Shown here: positions 17,046-24,444 of the stretch, in pieces
Numbering within the stretch: position 1 is the first letter of the stretch
Layout of the letters: every line of letters starts with the position of its first letter
NCBI GenBank assembly: GCA_934654475.1
Contig: CAKUFZ010000021.1
Span: forward strand, 1-32,472
DNA length: 32,472 nucleotides
Direction: 5' to 3'
Origin: an uncultured Coriobacteriales bacterium
GTDB taxonomy: Bacteria > Actinomycetota > Coriobacteriia > Coriobacteriales > UMGS124
Notes under the pieces: generated by a model
The model's database searches: none
Told to the model about the DNA's origin: nothing
What the model saw: only the letters and a program-made list of their open reading frames with translations
Position numbers and translations under genes: made by a program

Positions 17046-19253
17046 CTAAATGGCTCGAGCCGCCAGGTTGGCTGTGGAGATGGCCTCGGCGATGTTCCAC
17101 GGTTCGGCACAGTCGCCAACCGCAGCGCAGTCGATGCCTGCCGCCGTGATGGCGTCAACCAGCTCGGTATTGGGCAGCATGTCGCTGAGATCGACAACGG
17201 CGTCAGCCTTCACAGTTGCTTCTACGCCGGCATCGTTGCGTGTGATGGTCACAAAGCCATCTCCCACCTCAACGAGAGTCGCATTGGCATAGATGGTTCC
17301 ACCGTTTGCGGTAAACGCATTGCGGATGAACTGCTGCACGTTGCCCGAATGGCCCTTCTCGAACAGCTCCATGGGATCGGGGGTCACGATGGTTACGTGC
17401 TTACCCTTCTTCTCCAGGTAGATAGCGGTGTCAACGGCGCGTGCGCTGCTACCGAGAACCACGACCTCGGGGCCGCATTCAAGGCCGGGCACCGTCTCGA
17501 GCGTGGCGCCCATGGTGCCGGCGGTGGGCATCCAGGTTGCCATGGGCTCGATGGCGCCGGTTGCCACAACCACGTAGTCGGGTGCCGCGGCAACCACATC
17601 ATCGACGGTCATCTCAGTGCCGGTGACTACCTCCACGCCCGTGACATCGAGCTCACGAGCCAGGTAGGTGGTCAGACGCCCCAAGTTCTCGTGCGGGCCC
17701 TTGATGGCCTCGGCCACAGGCAGCGTGCCTCCGAGGCTGTCGGCCTTCTCATACAGCGTGACCGCATGACCGCGCTGGGCGGCAACGCGAGCCGCCTCCA
17801 TGCCGGCGGGGCCGCCACCGATGACCATGACCTTCTTGGGGGTTTCGGCGGGCGCGGGGTCGAAGCCCTCAGGCATGACAGGTCCGTAGGCACGCCAGTT
17901 GGCGGCGTTCACACGACAGTGTTCAAAGGGTACGGTGCCCTTATGGTCAACGTCGTAGAAGCAGTGCAGGCAGCGCGTGCACGGAGCAATCTCGTCAATA
18001 CGGCCCTCGCGAAGCTTGTTCACGTATTCGGGATCAACGCACAAGGGGCGGTTCATCACGAAGAAGTCGAGCTTGCCCTCCTCAAGAGCCTGCTCAAAGT
18101 AGTCGGGCGCTTGGGCGGGATCCATGTACGTGGCGGCGCCCACGGGGATGGAGACGGCGCTCTTGATCTCTGCCGCCATGTCGATGCCCAGGCCGCAGCC
18201 TGAATGGTTGCCGCGCAGAATTCCCTGCCAGTGCTTGCTGAAATCATAGCGTCCGCTGTGGGAGTTCATGCCCTCCAGGCCGTTGGCGCAGAAGTACAGG
18301 TCGCCGGCGAACTGGGCGATGTGCGTGAAGGCAGGCCCGATGCGTACATGCAGCGAGTCGGCGCCGGCTTCTTCCAGGATTTTGGCGATGGCCTTGGACT
18401 CCTCGATTGAAGTGAACTCGCCGTCGTTGCCCAGGTCCTTGTCGTTGCTCTCAATGGCGTTGATGAGTGCCTGCACCACGAAGTCGGGTCCGCATGCCTC
18501 CTTGATGGCATGGATGGTCTCGACAGCCCAACGAGTGCGGCTCTCCAGGCTCTGGGGACCGTACTCGTCGTCACGGTTGTTGCGGGTTCGCGACAGGAAC
18601 GATTGGCCCATGTTGTTGGCGGCCATGTTGAGCTCAATGGCATCGAAACCGTCGGCCTGCAAGCGCTTTGCCAGGTCGACGACCACCTGTTGCCAAGACT
18701 GAATCTCCTCGGTGGAATAGTTGCCGATGAAGGGCTCGGTGTAGTCAAGCGGGCCGATGGGTGCGCCCATGGTGTCAAACTGATAGCCCACGTATGCGCC
18801 GTCGGCATGGAGCGCCGCGACGAGCCCCTTCACGTCGTATGTATCGTAGTCCTGCTTGAGGGGGCTTGCCGTCATGTCCCAGAAGTTGGCGAAGTCCTCA
18901 ATCCAAATCATCTCGACGCCGCCCTTGGCCATGCGCTCGTAATAGGCAAAGTACTCGTCGGGATTGGCGTTGAAGAAAGCGAGCTGGAAAGCAGCCGACT
19001 TCACCATACGGTGATGAAGTTCGATGGGGCCGAGTTTCCAGTCCGAGAAAAGCTGCGTCTTGGTGAAGTCGGTGATGGAGTTGGTGGTGTAGGAGTAGTC
19101 CTGCTCGTTGATAACCTGGGTGGTGTCACTCTGACCTGCGGGTTCATCCTGTGCGTAAGCAGGTGCGATGTTCGGCGCAATGCTCAGCCCTGCCGCGCCA
19201 ACCGCTGCACCCGCAACAAACCCACGCCTCGAAACGCTTGTTTGCATACCCAT
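17046..19253 (-). CDS. Tat-exported Old Yellow Enzyme / 2,4-dienoyl-CoA reductase-type flavo-iron-sulfur oxidoreductase
   Basis: A 735-residue protein. A twin-arginine signal (SVSRRGFVAGAAVG, cleavage near PAYAQ) is followed by an FMN TIM barrel with the OYE-type block FDAIELNMAANNMGQSFLS. A [4Fe-4S] motif C-x2-C-x2-C-x14-C begins near residue 423 (CTRCLHC), spaced much as in trimethylamine dehydrogenase. A C-terminal FAD/NAD(P) module starts with VMVIGGGPAGMEAAR near residue 472 and has a second Rossmann start VVVLGSSARAVDTA. Relatives reduce C=C bonds of unsaturated acids and steroids (BaiCD/BaiH, DCR) or demethylate amines; this substrate is unknown. Export of this enzyme class is unusual. 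The ATG at 19253 follows GGGAG at 7 nt. Confidence 0.9.
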   Translation of the reverse strand: MGMQTSVSRRGFVAGAAVGAAGLSIAPNIAPAYAQDEPAGQSDTTQVINEQDYSYTTNSITDFTKTQLFSDWKLGPIELHHRMVKSAAFQLAFFNANPDEYFAYYERMAKGGVEMIWIEDFANFWDMTASPLKQDYDTYDVKGLVAALHADGAYVGYQFDTMGAPIGPLDYTEPFIGNYSTEEIQSWQQVVVDLAKRLQADGFDAIELNMAANNMGQSFLSRTRNNRDDEYGPQSLESRTRWAVETIHAIKEACGPDFVVQALINAIESNDKDLGNDGEFTSIEESKAIAKILEEAGADSLHVRIGPAFTHIAQFAGDLYFCANGLEGMNSHSGRYDFSKHWQGILRGNHSGCGLGIDMAAEIKSAVSIPVGAATYMDPAQAPDYFEQALEEGKLDFFVMNRPLCVDPEYVNKLREGRIDEIAPCTRCLHCFYDVDHKGTVPFEHCRVNAANWRAYGPVMPEGFDPAPAETPKKVMVIGGGPAGMEAARVAAQRGHAVTLYEKADSLGGTLPVAEAIKGPHENLGRLTTYLARELDVTGVEVVTGTEMTVDDVVAAAPDYVVVATGAIEPMATWMPTAGTMGATLETVPGLECGPEVVVLGSSARAVDTAIYLEKKGKHVTIVTPDPMELFEKGHSGNVQQFIRNAFTANGGTIYANATLVEVGDGFVTITRNDAGVEATVKADAVVDLSDMLPNTELVDAITAAGIDCAAVGDCAEPWNIAEAISTANLAARAI

Positions 19254-19318
19254 GGTGCGCTCCCCTCTCCCTATGTCTCTTGCCAGGTGTCCAGCAGATT
19301 CCCGCCTTAAACCCGACG

Positions 19319-19342
19319 CATGCGAGTCCCTTTGCTCGCATG
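19319..19342. promoter_or_regulatory. 8-bp inverted repeat upstream of the OYE-type gene
   Basis: CATGCGAG-(8 nt)-CTCGCATG is a perfect inverted repeat centred about 78 bases upstream of the start at 19253, in the gap between the LysR and reductase genes. Its size fits a dimeric regulator site; it could also fold as a leader hairpin. Confidence 0.5.
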
Positions 19343-19421
19343 TACAGGACATATCAAACCACGCCAAGAAAAGAAGGAAAAGCAGCGTTTATAGCCATGG
19401 GTGCAACAAACCGGTTGCGCC

Positions 19422-20411
19422 TTATTCAAGCGCTATTTTCTCTCGAGCAAACTGAGCAAAATCGCAGGAAATAGCAGCAGAGGGCGAGTCAGCATGGAAT
19501 GAGACTCCTACCTCCCAATATGGTGCGTCCTCGCCAACAAGTGGCACGTGGACATACGAGCAGGTGCCGAAATCAGTTTGTGCGCCCCGCGCCTCGACGA
19601 GAACCCCTCCTTGGCCGGAGCGCATCAAACTCGTGGTGAGGGCGGTGTCGGAGTTGCCAAAGGTGAGGCGTGCAGTTGGCACATGCGCTTGGAGGAAGGG
19701 AGCGAGCTTGCATTCCACGGAGTTTGATGGGTCGATACCGAAAATGCGCTTGCCAGACAAAGCCGACAGGGGAAGCACAAGGTGTGACGACTCGTTCGTC
19801 TTATTTGGCGGAAAAGCACCGAGTTCCTCAGGGGAAAACGCGCTGCGGCTGAACACAACAACAAGGTCACCCACAAAGATCGACTCGAAGACTAAGCCAT
19901 CGTGAGATGCGGACTTCGAGGGCGAGTTGGGTGCGGAAGGCTTTTCTGAATCATGGTCTAGCATGCCGGGTGGACCAGCCAGAATAGCATCTGCCCTGCC
20001 TGAGACCAGCGCCTCACGCACTGCGTTTGGGGACAATATCTCTGTTGACAGGTGAACTTCCGGTCTTGCAGCCATGTAGTCCTCGATAAGCCGTGCCGGA
20101 AGGGTAAGTGCGGCGTTGGCCTCGACGGCAAGGCGGATTGAACCGGCCTGGCCACTGGCAAATCGGCTGGATATATCACGCACATCGTCAAATTCAGACA
20201 GTGTCTGACATATATGTGGGTACACAGCTTTGGCAAGCGAGGTGGGAACGACGCCACGAGCTTTTCTTATAAAGAGCGGACCGAGTTCTGCCTCAAGGTG
20301 CAAAATCGTTTTGCTGAGAGCTTGACGCGTCACGTAATTTGCCCTGGCGGCCTCAGTGAGAGATTGGTGCTCATACACAGCCTTGAAGGCTCGCAAATCA
20401 TGGATGTCCAC
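19422..20411 (-). CDS. LysR family transcriptional regulator
   Basis: A 329-residue protein. The N-terminal winged helix is clear (IHDLRAFKAVYEHQSLTEAA, then TRQALSKTILHLEAELG and LFIRKARGVVPT), followed by a periplasmic-binding-like effector domain. The start is taken as GTG at 20411 because the family begins with an MDIHDLR-type segment and GGGGGAA lies just upstream; spacing is short. The frame is open further upstream but lacks a ribosome site. It lies directly upstream of the exported OYE-type reductase in the same direction (168-base gap), which suggests it controls that gene, although LysR genes more often lie divergently. Confidence 0.88.
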   Translation of the reverse strand: MDIHDLRAFKAVYEHQSLTEAARANYVTRQALSKTILHLEAELGPLFIRKARGVVPTSLAKAVYPHICQTLSEFDDVRDISSRFASGQAGSIRLAVEANAALTLPARLIEDYMAARPEVHLSTEILSPNAVREALVSGRADAILAGPPGMLDHDSEKPSAPNSPSKSASHDGLVFESIFVGDLVVVFSRSAFSPEELGAFPPNKTNESSHLVLPLSALSGKRIFGIDPSNSVECKLAPFLQAHVPTARLTFGNSDTALTTSLMRSGQGGVLVEARGAQTDFGTCSYVHVPLVGEDAPYWEVGVSFHADSPSAAISCDFAQFAREKIALE

Positions 20412-20611
20412 GTTTCCCCCGTTACGCCATCCCTTGCCGTGGTTTCGCACGAACTAAGAGAATTGTACATCGGTGAAATGAGCACGTCTCCATGCATGTG
20501 CAAAGCCATCCGTCGGTGAGAGGCGGGGTCACTTTGCTTGCTATACGGTATGATTCCGTGCAGTTACGGTAATCGGTCGCACGCGCGGCATACTGAGAAA
20601 GTTGAGGAAGC

Positions 20612-21082
20612 ATGGCTCACGGCATCGCCGCGCTCAGCTCCGAGCGTCACTATATGGGTTCGTTCACGAGCGGTGCCTATGCCACCAATCGTGACCTGCG
20701 CCCGGACTACGATACGCGACCCAGTGAGGAAACCCGCGCTCGCTGGCAGGCAAACGAGCTCGCAAATCGTACGCGCTATTTGCGCGAGCAGGACGTGCTC
20801 GGCTTGGTCATTGACTGCCATGAGGCCAAGGAAGAACTTGCCCTCATCGATGCCAAACTCTCTGGCTTGCAGGAGACTGCCGGGCAGAAAGATGCTCTGC
20901 AAGGCGATGAAGCAGCGTCTGTTCGTGAGGCTATCACCCTGCTTGAGGCTCGCCATGTCGAGGCACTTGCTGTTCGCCAGGCACTTTCTTCGAAATTGCG
21001 CAGCTTGGGAATCTCTCCCAAGGAAGAGGCTGAGATTTGGCGCGAGCTTACTCGCCGAGAAGCCGAAGAGGCGGCTCGCTAG
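20612..21082 (+). CDS. Hypothetical protein with predicted coiled coil
   Basis: A 156-residue, charged, mostly helical protein with no recognised family. Residues 1-40 contain a Tyr/Gly-rich stretch (SERHYMGSFTSGAYATN). From about residue 55 onward there are heptad-like patterns rich in E, K, A and L (DCHEAKEELALIDAKL, REAITLLEARHVEALA) typical of a two-helix coiled coil. No signal peptide or membrane span is seen. The ATG at 20612 follows GAGGAAG. It is divergent from the LysR gene. A DnaK/flagellar-accessory-like adaptor is possible but unsupported. Confidence 0.65.
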   Translation: MAHGIAALSSERHYMGSFTSGAYATNRDLRPDYDTRPSEETRARWQANELANRTRYLREQDVLGLVIDCHEAKEELALIDAKLSGLQETAGQKDALQGDEAASVREAITLLEARHVEALAVRQALSSKLRSLGISPKEEAEIWRELTRREAEEAAR

Positions 21083-21165
21083 GGACATAGTCGCCAACCC
21101 AAAGCGTGCTGTGGCAAAAACCTTGCGTGAGTTCGGTATGTGCTGGGGCTTCAGCCGCCCAAAAC

Positions 21166-21294
21166 GCCAAAAGTCTGCGTTATACCAATCCGCATGGCGG
21201 AAAGTCCAGCCTTACTGTTTTCATTTGCCCAGGTAAAAGGCTTAGGCAAGCAGCCGCTTGAAGACGCCCAAGATGTATAACGCAGACTTTTGGC
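21166..21294. repeat. 129-bp element bounded by 20-bp perfect inverted repeats
   Basis: The 20-mer at 21166-21185 (GCCAAAAGTCTG then CGTTATAC) is exactly repeated in inverse orientation at 21275-21294. The 89 bases between have no coding potential. The layout resembles a MITE or REP-like palindromic element, or a long RNA hairpin. No target-site duplication was identified with confidence. Confidence 0.65.
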
Positions 21295-21618
21295 CATTTC
21301 ACGCACGCAGTCCAGTCAGGCCGCCCCGTATGCCTGCCATATAGGGATCTCTATGCGCACCAGAGCTCGCGTGCGGTCCAGTCAAACGGCCCCATGCGCT
21401 TGCTGTAATTCTCACACGCCGGCCGCGGCGAGGTCTCCATCAAAGGCGACTTTGGGGAAACAGGCAGTTGATGTGGTGATTTCGGTTTGTCTGAATGTCT
21501 TCCTGATCTCAAATCGCAGAAGGCGTAGAGGCCTGCACAGTATTGCGTCGTGCAGGTGGCCAAACTCCACAGCTCACCTCGATTGGCTTTCATTGTGAAT
21601 TATGTCAGCCAGCACTAG

Positions 21619-21630
21619 GTCTGAACAGAC
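21619..21630. promoter_or_regulatory. Palindrome GTCTGAACAGAC upstream of the winged-helix gene
   Basis: A 12-bp palindrome (5-bp arms, 2-base centre) lies about 70 bases upstream of the ATG at 21702. It could be an operator for the small winged-helix protein itself. This rests on position and symmetry only. Confidence 0.3.
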
Positions 21631-21701
21631 TCTTTCCCTGCTAACCATATAGTAGGTTTTATATGTCATTGAGACGGTTAGTAGATAGAAGGAGCTTTAC
21701 C

Positions 21702-22175
21702 ATGAACGATGCCTCCAAGACTCTTGCACAGATGAAGAAGGCCAACAAGCTTGTGCAGCTTGCTTTCCGCAAGAACGGTCCCAAGAGCTTCAAGCGCGGC
21801 CAGGGCCTGCTGCTCAACGCCCTGCGCAACAACGACGGCACCCTGACCCGCGACGACCTCATTTGGATCATGGGCTGCGACCGCTGCGAGCTCAAGGGTG
21901 TTGTGAAGAAGGCTGTGCGCAACGGTTACGTTACTTTCGAGAACGATGAGGAGCACGGCTACTCCGTGAAGCTCACCGATCTGGGCCGTCAGCTCGCCGA
22001 GAAGCGCGTCGCTGCCAACGACCGCACTGCCGAGGAGATTGTCTCCTGCCTGAACGCTGAGGAGATTGCCCAGCTCAACGCCATCACCGAGAAGCTCATC
22101 CTCGGCTGCAAGGCTCAGGGCATCTGCGGCAAGAAGAAGGGCTACAAGTACAACCGCGAGACCACCAGCTGCTAA
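21702..22175 (+). CDS. Small winged-helix (MarR-like) protein with a Cys/Lys-rich tail
   Basis: A 157-residue protein. Residues about 30-110 read as a winged helix: RGQGLLLNALRNNDGTLTRDDLIWIMG, CELKGVVKKAVRNGYVTFE and KLTDLGRQLAEKR match the MarR helix-turn-helix and wing. The tail holds two Cys in LGCKAQGICGKKKGY. Codon choice is strongly biased toward a few C/G-ending codons (AAG, AAC, CTC, GGC, CGC), far more than in neighbours, which suggests high expression. The ATG at 21702 follows AGAAGGAG at optimal spacing. It is monocistronic, ending in a strong terminator. It may act as a regulator or as an abundant DNA-binding protein; no target is known. Confidence 0.8.
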   Translation: MNDASKTLAQMKKANKLVQLAFRKNGPKSFKRGQGLLLNALRNNDGTLTRDDLIWIMGCDRCELKGVVKKAVRNGYVTFENDEEHGYSVKLTDLGRQLAEKRVAANDRTAEEIVSCLNAEEIAQLNAITEKLILGCKAQGICGKKKGYKYNRETTSC

Positions 22176-22200
22176 GCAACTAGCGCAGGTAGTTTTCTAG

Positions 22201-22250
22201 TGCGGCTTTTTGGTTCGATACCGCCGCGAAAACGCGGTTCTCCAGCCGCA
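22201..22250 (+). other. Structured 3' region of the winged-helix transcript
   Basis: TGCGGCT (22201-22207) pairs with AGCCGCA (22244-22250), enclosing CCGCG-AAAA-CGCGG. Together with the terminator that follows it forms a two-hairpin 3' untranslated region. Confidence 0.45.
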
Positions 22251-22256
22251 ATGACG

Positions 22257-22296
22257 AGCGCCCGGATGCCAGCAGGTGTCCGGGCGCTCTTTTTTG
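22257..22296 (+). terminator. Rho-independent terminator of the winged-helix gene
   Basis: The stem AGCGCCCGGA / TCCGGGCGCT (22257-22266 with 22279-22288) is followed by CTTTTTTG. It is the most canonical terminator in the window. Confidence 0.93.
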
Positions 22297-22801
22297 TAGA
22301 TGCGGACCTTGCCAAAAAGGATAAAATGCCTGGTAGTTAGCACGATAATAGTCGCCAGCTGTCTTTGCCAATCTTCCATGCAGCAAACTGAAGAAATGCG
22401 CGGCTGGAGAACCCTGTTTATGCGGAAAGACCCGGCGTGAAAAAGTCTGACTGTCAAAATAGACCGCGCATGGGTGTGGCTATCTATCGAAAAGACTCCG
22501 TACAAAAATGTTCGTTTGTCGCTCGGGCCTTTGCCGAGGGGATATTTGTAAGAAGGCCTTGCACGAGAGCAGCTCCCGCCGAATGATTCCTTGCATGGGG
22601 GCGCCCATCTACCGCAAAGCCTCGCTGGAAAATGCCTGTCAATCTAACCCTCCCCCGCATGGGTGGGTTCGCCTTTTGGAAACCATCGTATAGGCGATTC
22701 GCCTATGAAAAGTCTCGTGCGAGAGCATCCGATCATCTCTTAAACACGCACTGCGTTCCGAGACCGCGATTTTCTACCTGCTTGGAGTGACGACGGCGTT
22801 A
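22297..22801. other. Gene-free stretch with a 17-bp palindrome
   Basis: About 500 bases without a supported gene. The palindrome ATAGGCGATTCGCCTAT (22690-22706, one central asymmetry) lies in it. A 14-mer at 22400-22413 is the exact reverse complement of 22236-22249 in the preceding 3' untranslated region. Confidence 0.45.
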
Positions 22802-23344
22802 TCAAACGATGTCAGCACGCTCGAGTCTGGGACACTCTGTGGGGACGGCGCCTTGCAGCCATGCATGGGAAAAACCGCGCGGCAGGATAAGAGGCATGCG
22901 AGGATGTATGGGCAGGATATCGGGGCTGGCGGGAACGGTTACGACGGAGAATTGATCACCTTCATACACGCCGGCCATCAAGAACACGGGCATCCCAGCG
23001 ACATGGAACAGCACGTCACCTTGTGGGGACGGCTCCCAAATCCCACGTGTTGGCACCAGGCAGCGCCGTGCGCGCGACCAGAATCCCCTCCCCTGTTTTT
23101 CCTGGTCGAAGAGCTTTTCACTGCGGGCGTTAAAGACAGGCTTGCTTCCGGTGGGTGGTGGAAAACCCCACAACAGGGTGCGGCACTCCATGTCGCCCGC
23201 ACCGCCAACAATGACTGGCACAGCGCCATTGGGCCAAACGGGTTCGACGGTCTCTCCTTTGGGAAAACCAGCCCGGCGGCCAGCATTCCACGATGATAGG
23301 GCGGCGACAACCTCTGCCTCCGTCAACGGTTGGAACTCATGCAT
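22802..23344 (-). CDS. SRAP (YedK/HMCES) family protein lacking the catalytic Cys2
   Basis: A 180-residue protein with the core of the SOS-response-associated peptidase family, which in E. coli YedK and human HMCES crosslinks to abasic sites in single-stranded DNA through Cys2. Conserved blocks are present: FNARSEKL (Asn72), RRCLVPTRGIWEP (Glu104), MAGVYE and PIHPRMPLILP (His147). The protein begins MHEFQPL, not MCGR, so the Cys that forms the thiazolidine link is missing. The ATG at 23344 is supported by AGGAGG 8 nt upstream; an ATG at 23350 is only 2 nt from that site. An in-frame upstream ATG (23404) would give MCPC but has no ribosome site. It is divergent from a radical SAM gene. Confidence 0.82.
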   Translation of the reverse strand: MHEFQPLTEAEVVAALSSWNAGRRAGFPKGETVEPVWPNGAVPVIVGGAGDMECRTLLWGFPPPTGSKPVFNARSEKLFDQEKQGRGFWSRARRCLVPTRGIWEPSPQGDVLFHVAGMPVFLMAGVYEGDQFSVVTVPASPDILPIHPRMPLILPRGFSHAWLQGAVPTECPRLERADIV

Positions 23345-23383
23345 GTGCATCGCCTCCTGCCCACTACCTGTCTGCCTGGTGGC

Positions 23384-23389
23384 TATGAT
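23384..23389. promoter_or_regulatory. Shared -10-like element between the SRAP and radical SAM genes
   Basis: TATGAT on the plus strand reads TATCAT on the minus strand and lies inside the near-palindrome GCTATGATAGC (23382-23392), roughly midway in the 89-base divergent gap. It could serve as the -10 box in both directions. No convincing -35 boxes are present. Confidence 0.3.
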
Positions 23390-23433
23390 AGCGCACGGAC
23401 ACATGCTCAAACCCGCGTTGAGAGGACCATCCC

Positions 23434-24297
23434 GTGCATCTCGTTCAAGCAAAGACGATTCTCTCGGCAAACAACGGTGTCAACATCTATCGTGGGTGCA
23501 CCCACGGCTGCATCTACTGTGATGGCCGTAGCGATTGCTACAACATGGACCACGACTTCGAAGACATCGAGGCCAAGGCGAACGCGCCGCAGCTTCTCGA
23601 TCGGGTGCTCGCTTCCAAACGCAAGAAATGCATGGTGGGAACCGGGGCAATGAGTGACCCATATAACCCACTTGAACTCGAGCTTCGCTTATGGCGGCAG
23701 TGTCTGGAGATTATCGACCGACGTCGCTTTGGCGCCACGTTTCTTACCAAGTCGGATTGCTTTCTGCGTGACATCGATCTTTTGACTTCCATTAACGACA
23801 AAAGCAAAGCCGTGGTGCAGATGACGCTCACCACGGTTGACGAGAATCTGTGCCGCATCGTAGAGCCCAATGTCTCGACAACCGCCGAGCGATATCGCGC
23901 TTTGAAGACACTCCAGGAGGCCGGCATTCCCAACGTTGTATGGCTGTGCCCGCTTCTCCCCTACATCAATGACACGCCGGAGAACCTGCGAGCCATTCTC
24001 GACATGTGCTTCGATGCGGGTACGAAGGGCATCATCATGTTTGACGCAGGCCTTACCCTGCGCGATGGCAACCGAGCGTACTTTTACCAGGCACTCGATT
24101 GCCATTTTCCCGGCTTGCGCAAGGTGTATGAGCGCGAGTATGGCCTTTCGTATGCCATTCAGAGTCCCCGCGCGGCACAGCTCATGGCGATGTTCCACGA
24201 AGAGTGCGAGCGTCGAGGGGTTCTCCATACGCCCAACGAGGTCTTCTCCTATCTGCACGAATATCCCCAGCCCTACGAGCAGCTCAGCTTATTTTAA
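23434..24297 (+). CDS. SPL family radical SAM protein (spore photoproduct lyase-like)
   Basis: A 287-residue radical SAM enzyme. The [4Fe-4S] motif C-x3-C-x2-C is at C22, C26 and C29 (YRGCTHGCIYCDGRS). The following VGTGAMSDPYNPLE and VQMTLTTVDENLCRIVEPN blocks match the SplB-like family annotated as SPL family radical SAM proteins. True SplB reverses the spore photoproduct thymine dimer; non-spore-formers carry homologues of unknown action, so DNA repair is a guess. The start is GTG at 23434 with GAGAGGA 7 nt upstream. It is divergent from the SRAP gene, another DNA-lesion family, and the pairing supports a nucleic-acid role. Confidence 0.88.
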   Translation: MHLVQAKTILSANNGVNIYRGCTHGCIYCDGRSDCYNMDHDFEDIEAKANAPQLLDRVLASKRKKCMVGTGAMSDPYNPLELELRLWRQCLEIIDRRRFGATFLTKSDCFLRDIDLLTSINDKSKAVVQMTLTTVDENLCRIVEPNVSTTAERYRALKTLQEAGIPNVVWLCPLLPYINDTPENLRAILDMCFDAGTKGIIMFDAGLTLRDGNRAYFYQALDCHFPGLRKVYEREYGLSYAIQSPRAAQLMAMFHEECERRGVLHTPNEVFSYLHEYPQPYEQLSLF

Positions 24298-24339
24298 ATA
24301 CTCTCGTGCCAGAATAGTCTCTTCCCGATGCGCAAAACA

Positions 24340-24384
24340 CCGCCCTCGGCTCGCGATGTAATCTCGTGAGCCGGGGGCGGTTTC
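24340..24384. terminator. Bidirectional terminator between the radical SAM and FAD oxidoreductase genes
   Basis: A 13-bp stem with one G-T pair (24340-24352 with 24368-24380) extends inward through CG-rich wobble pairs. It is followed by TTT on the plus strand and lies between convergent genes. Confidence 0.8.
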
Positions 24385-24444
24385 AGGCGTGCTGTATGCA
24401 AATCAAACCGACTCAGGCACATCGCCTAAGGTCACGCGGCAGAC

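Larger units (their letters stand above)
21083..21701. other. Gene-free stretch with inverted and degenerate direct repeats
   Basis: About 620 bases in which no open frame has a ribosome site or family similarity. It holds the 129-base palindromic element at 21166-21294, a degenerate duplication (21308-21338 and 21376-21406 agree at about 23 of 31 positions around GTCCAGTCA) and a small palindrome at 21619-21630. It may be gene decay or repeat-derived DNA. Confidence 0.5.

Noticed and set aside
17013..18203. Long open frame antisense to the OYE-type gene (similar cases at 2413-3762, 12994-14145 and 29158-30186)
   Set aside because: All lie opposite strongly supported genes, have no recognisable domains and lack ribosome sites.
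21290..21598. 102-codon open frame in the repeat-rich stretch
   Set aside because: Composition is unlike a protein (runs of Arg/Ser/Ala/Cys), there is no ribosome site, and it begins inside the palindromic element.
23345..23404. Upstream start giving the SRAP protein a Met-Cys N terminus (MCPC)
   Set aside because: No ribosome site precedes it, the segment does not resemble the MCGRF strand, and a strong AGGAGG supports the later start.
23345..23433. SOS (LexA) box between the SRAP and radical SAM genes
   Set aside because: Looked for a GAAC-N4-GTTC-type palindrome of Gram-positive LexA; none is present in the gap.
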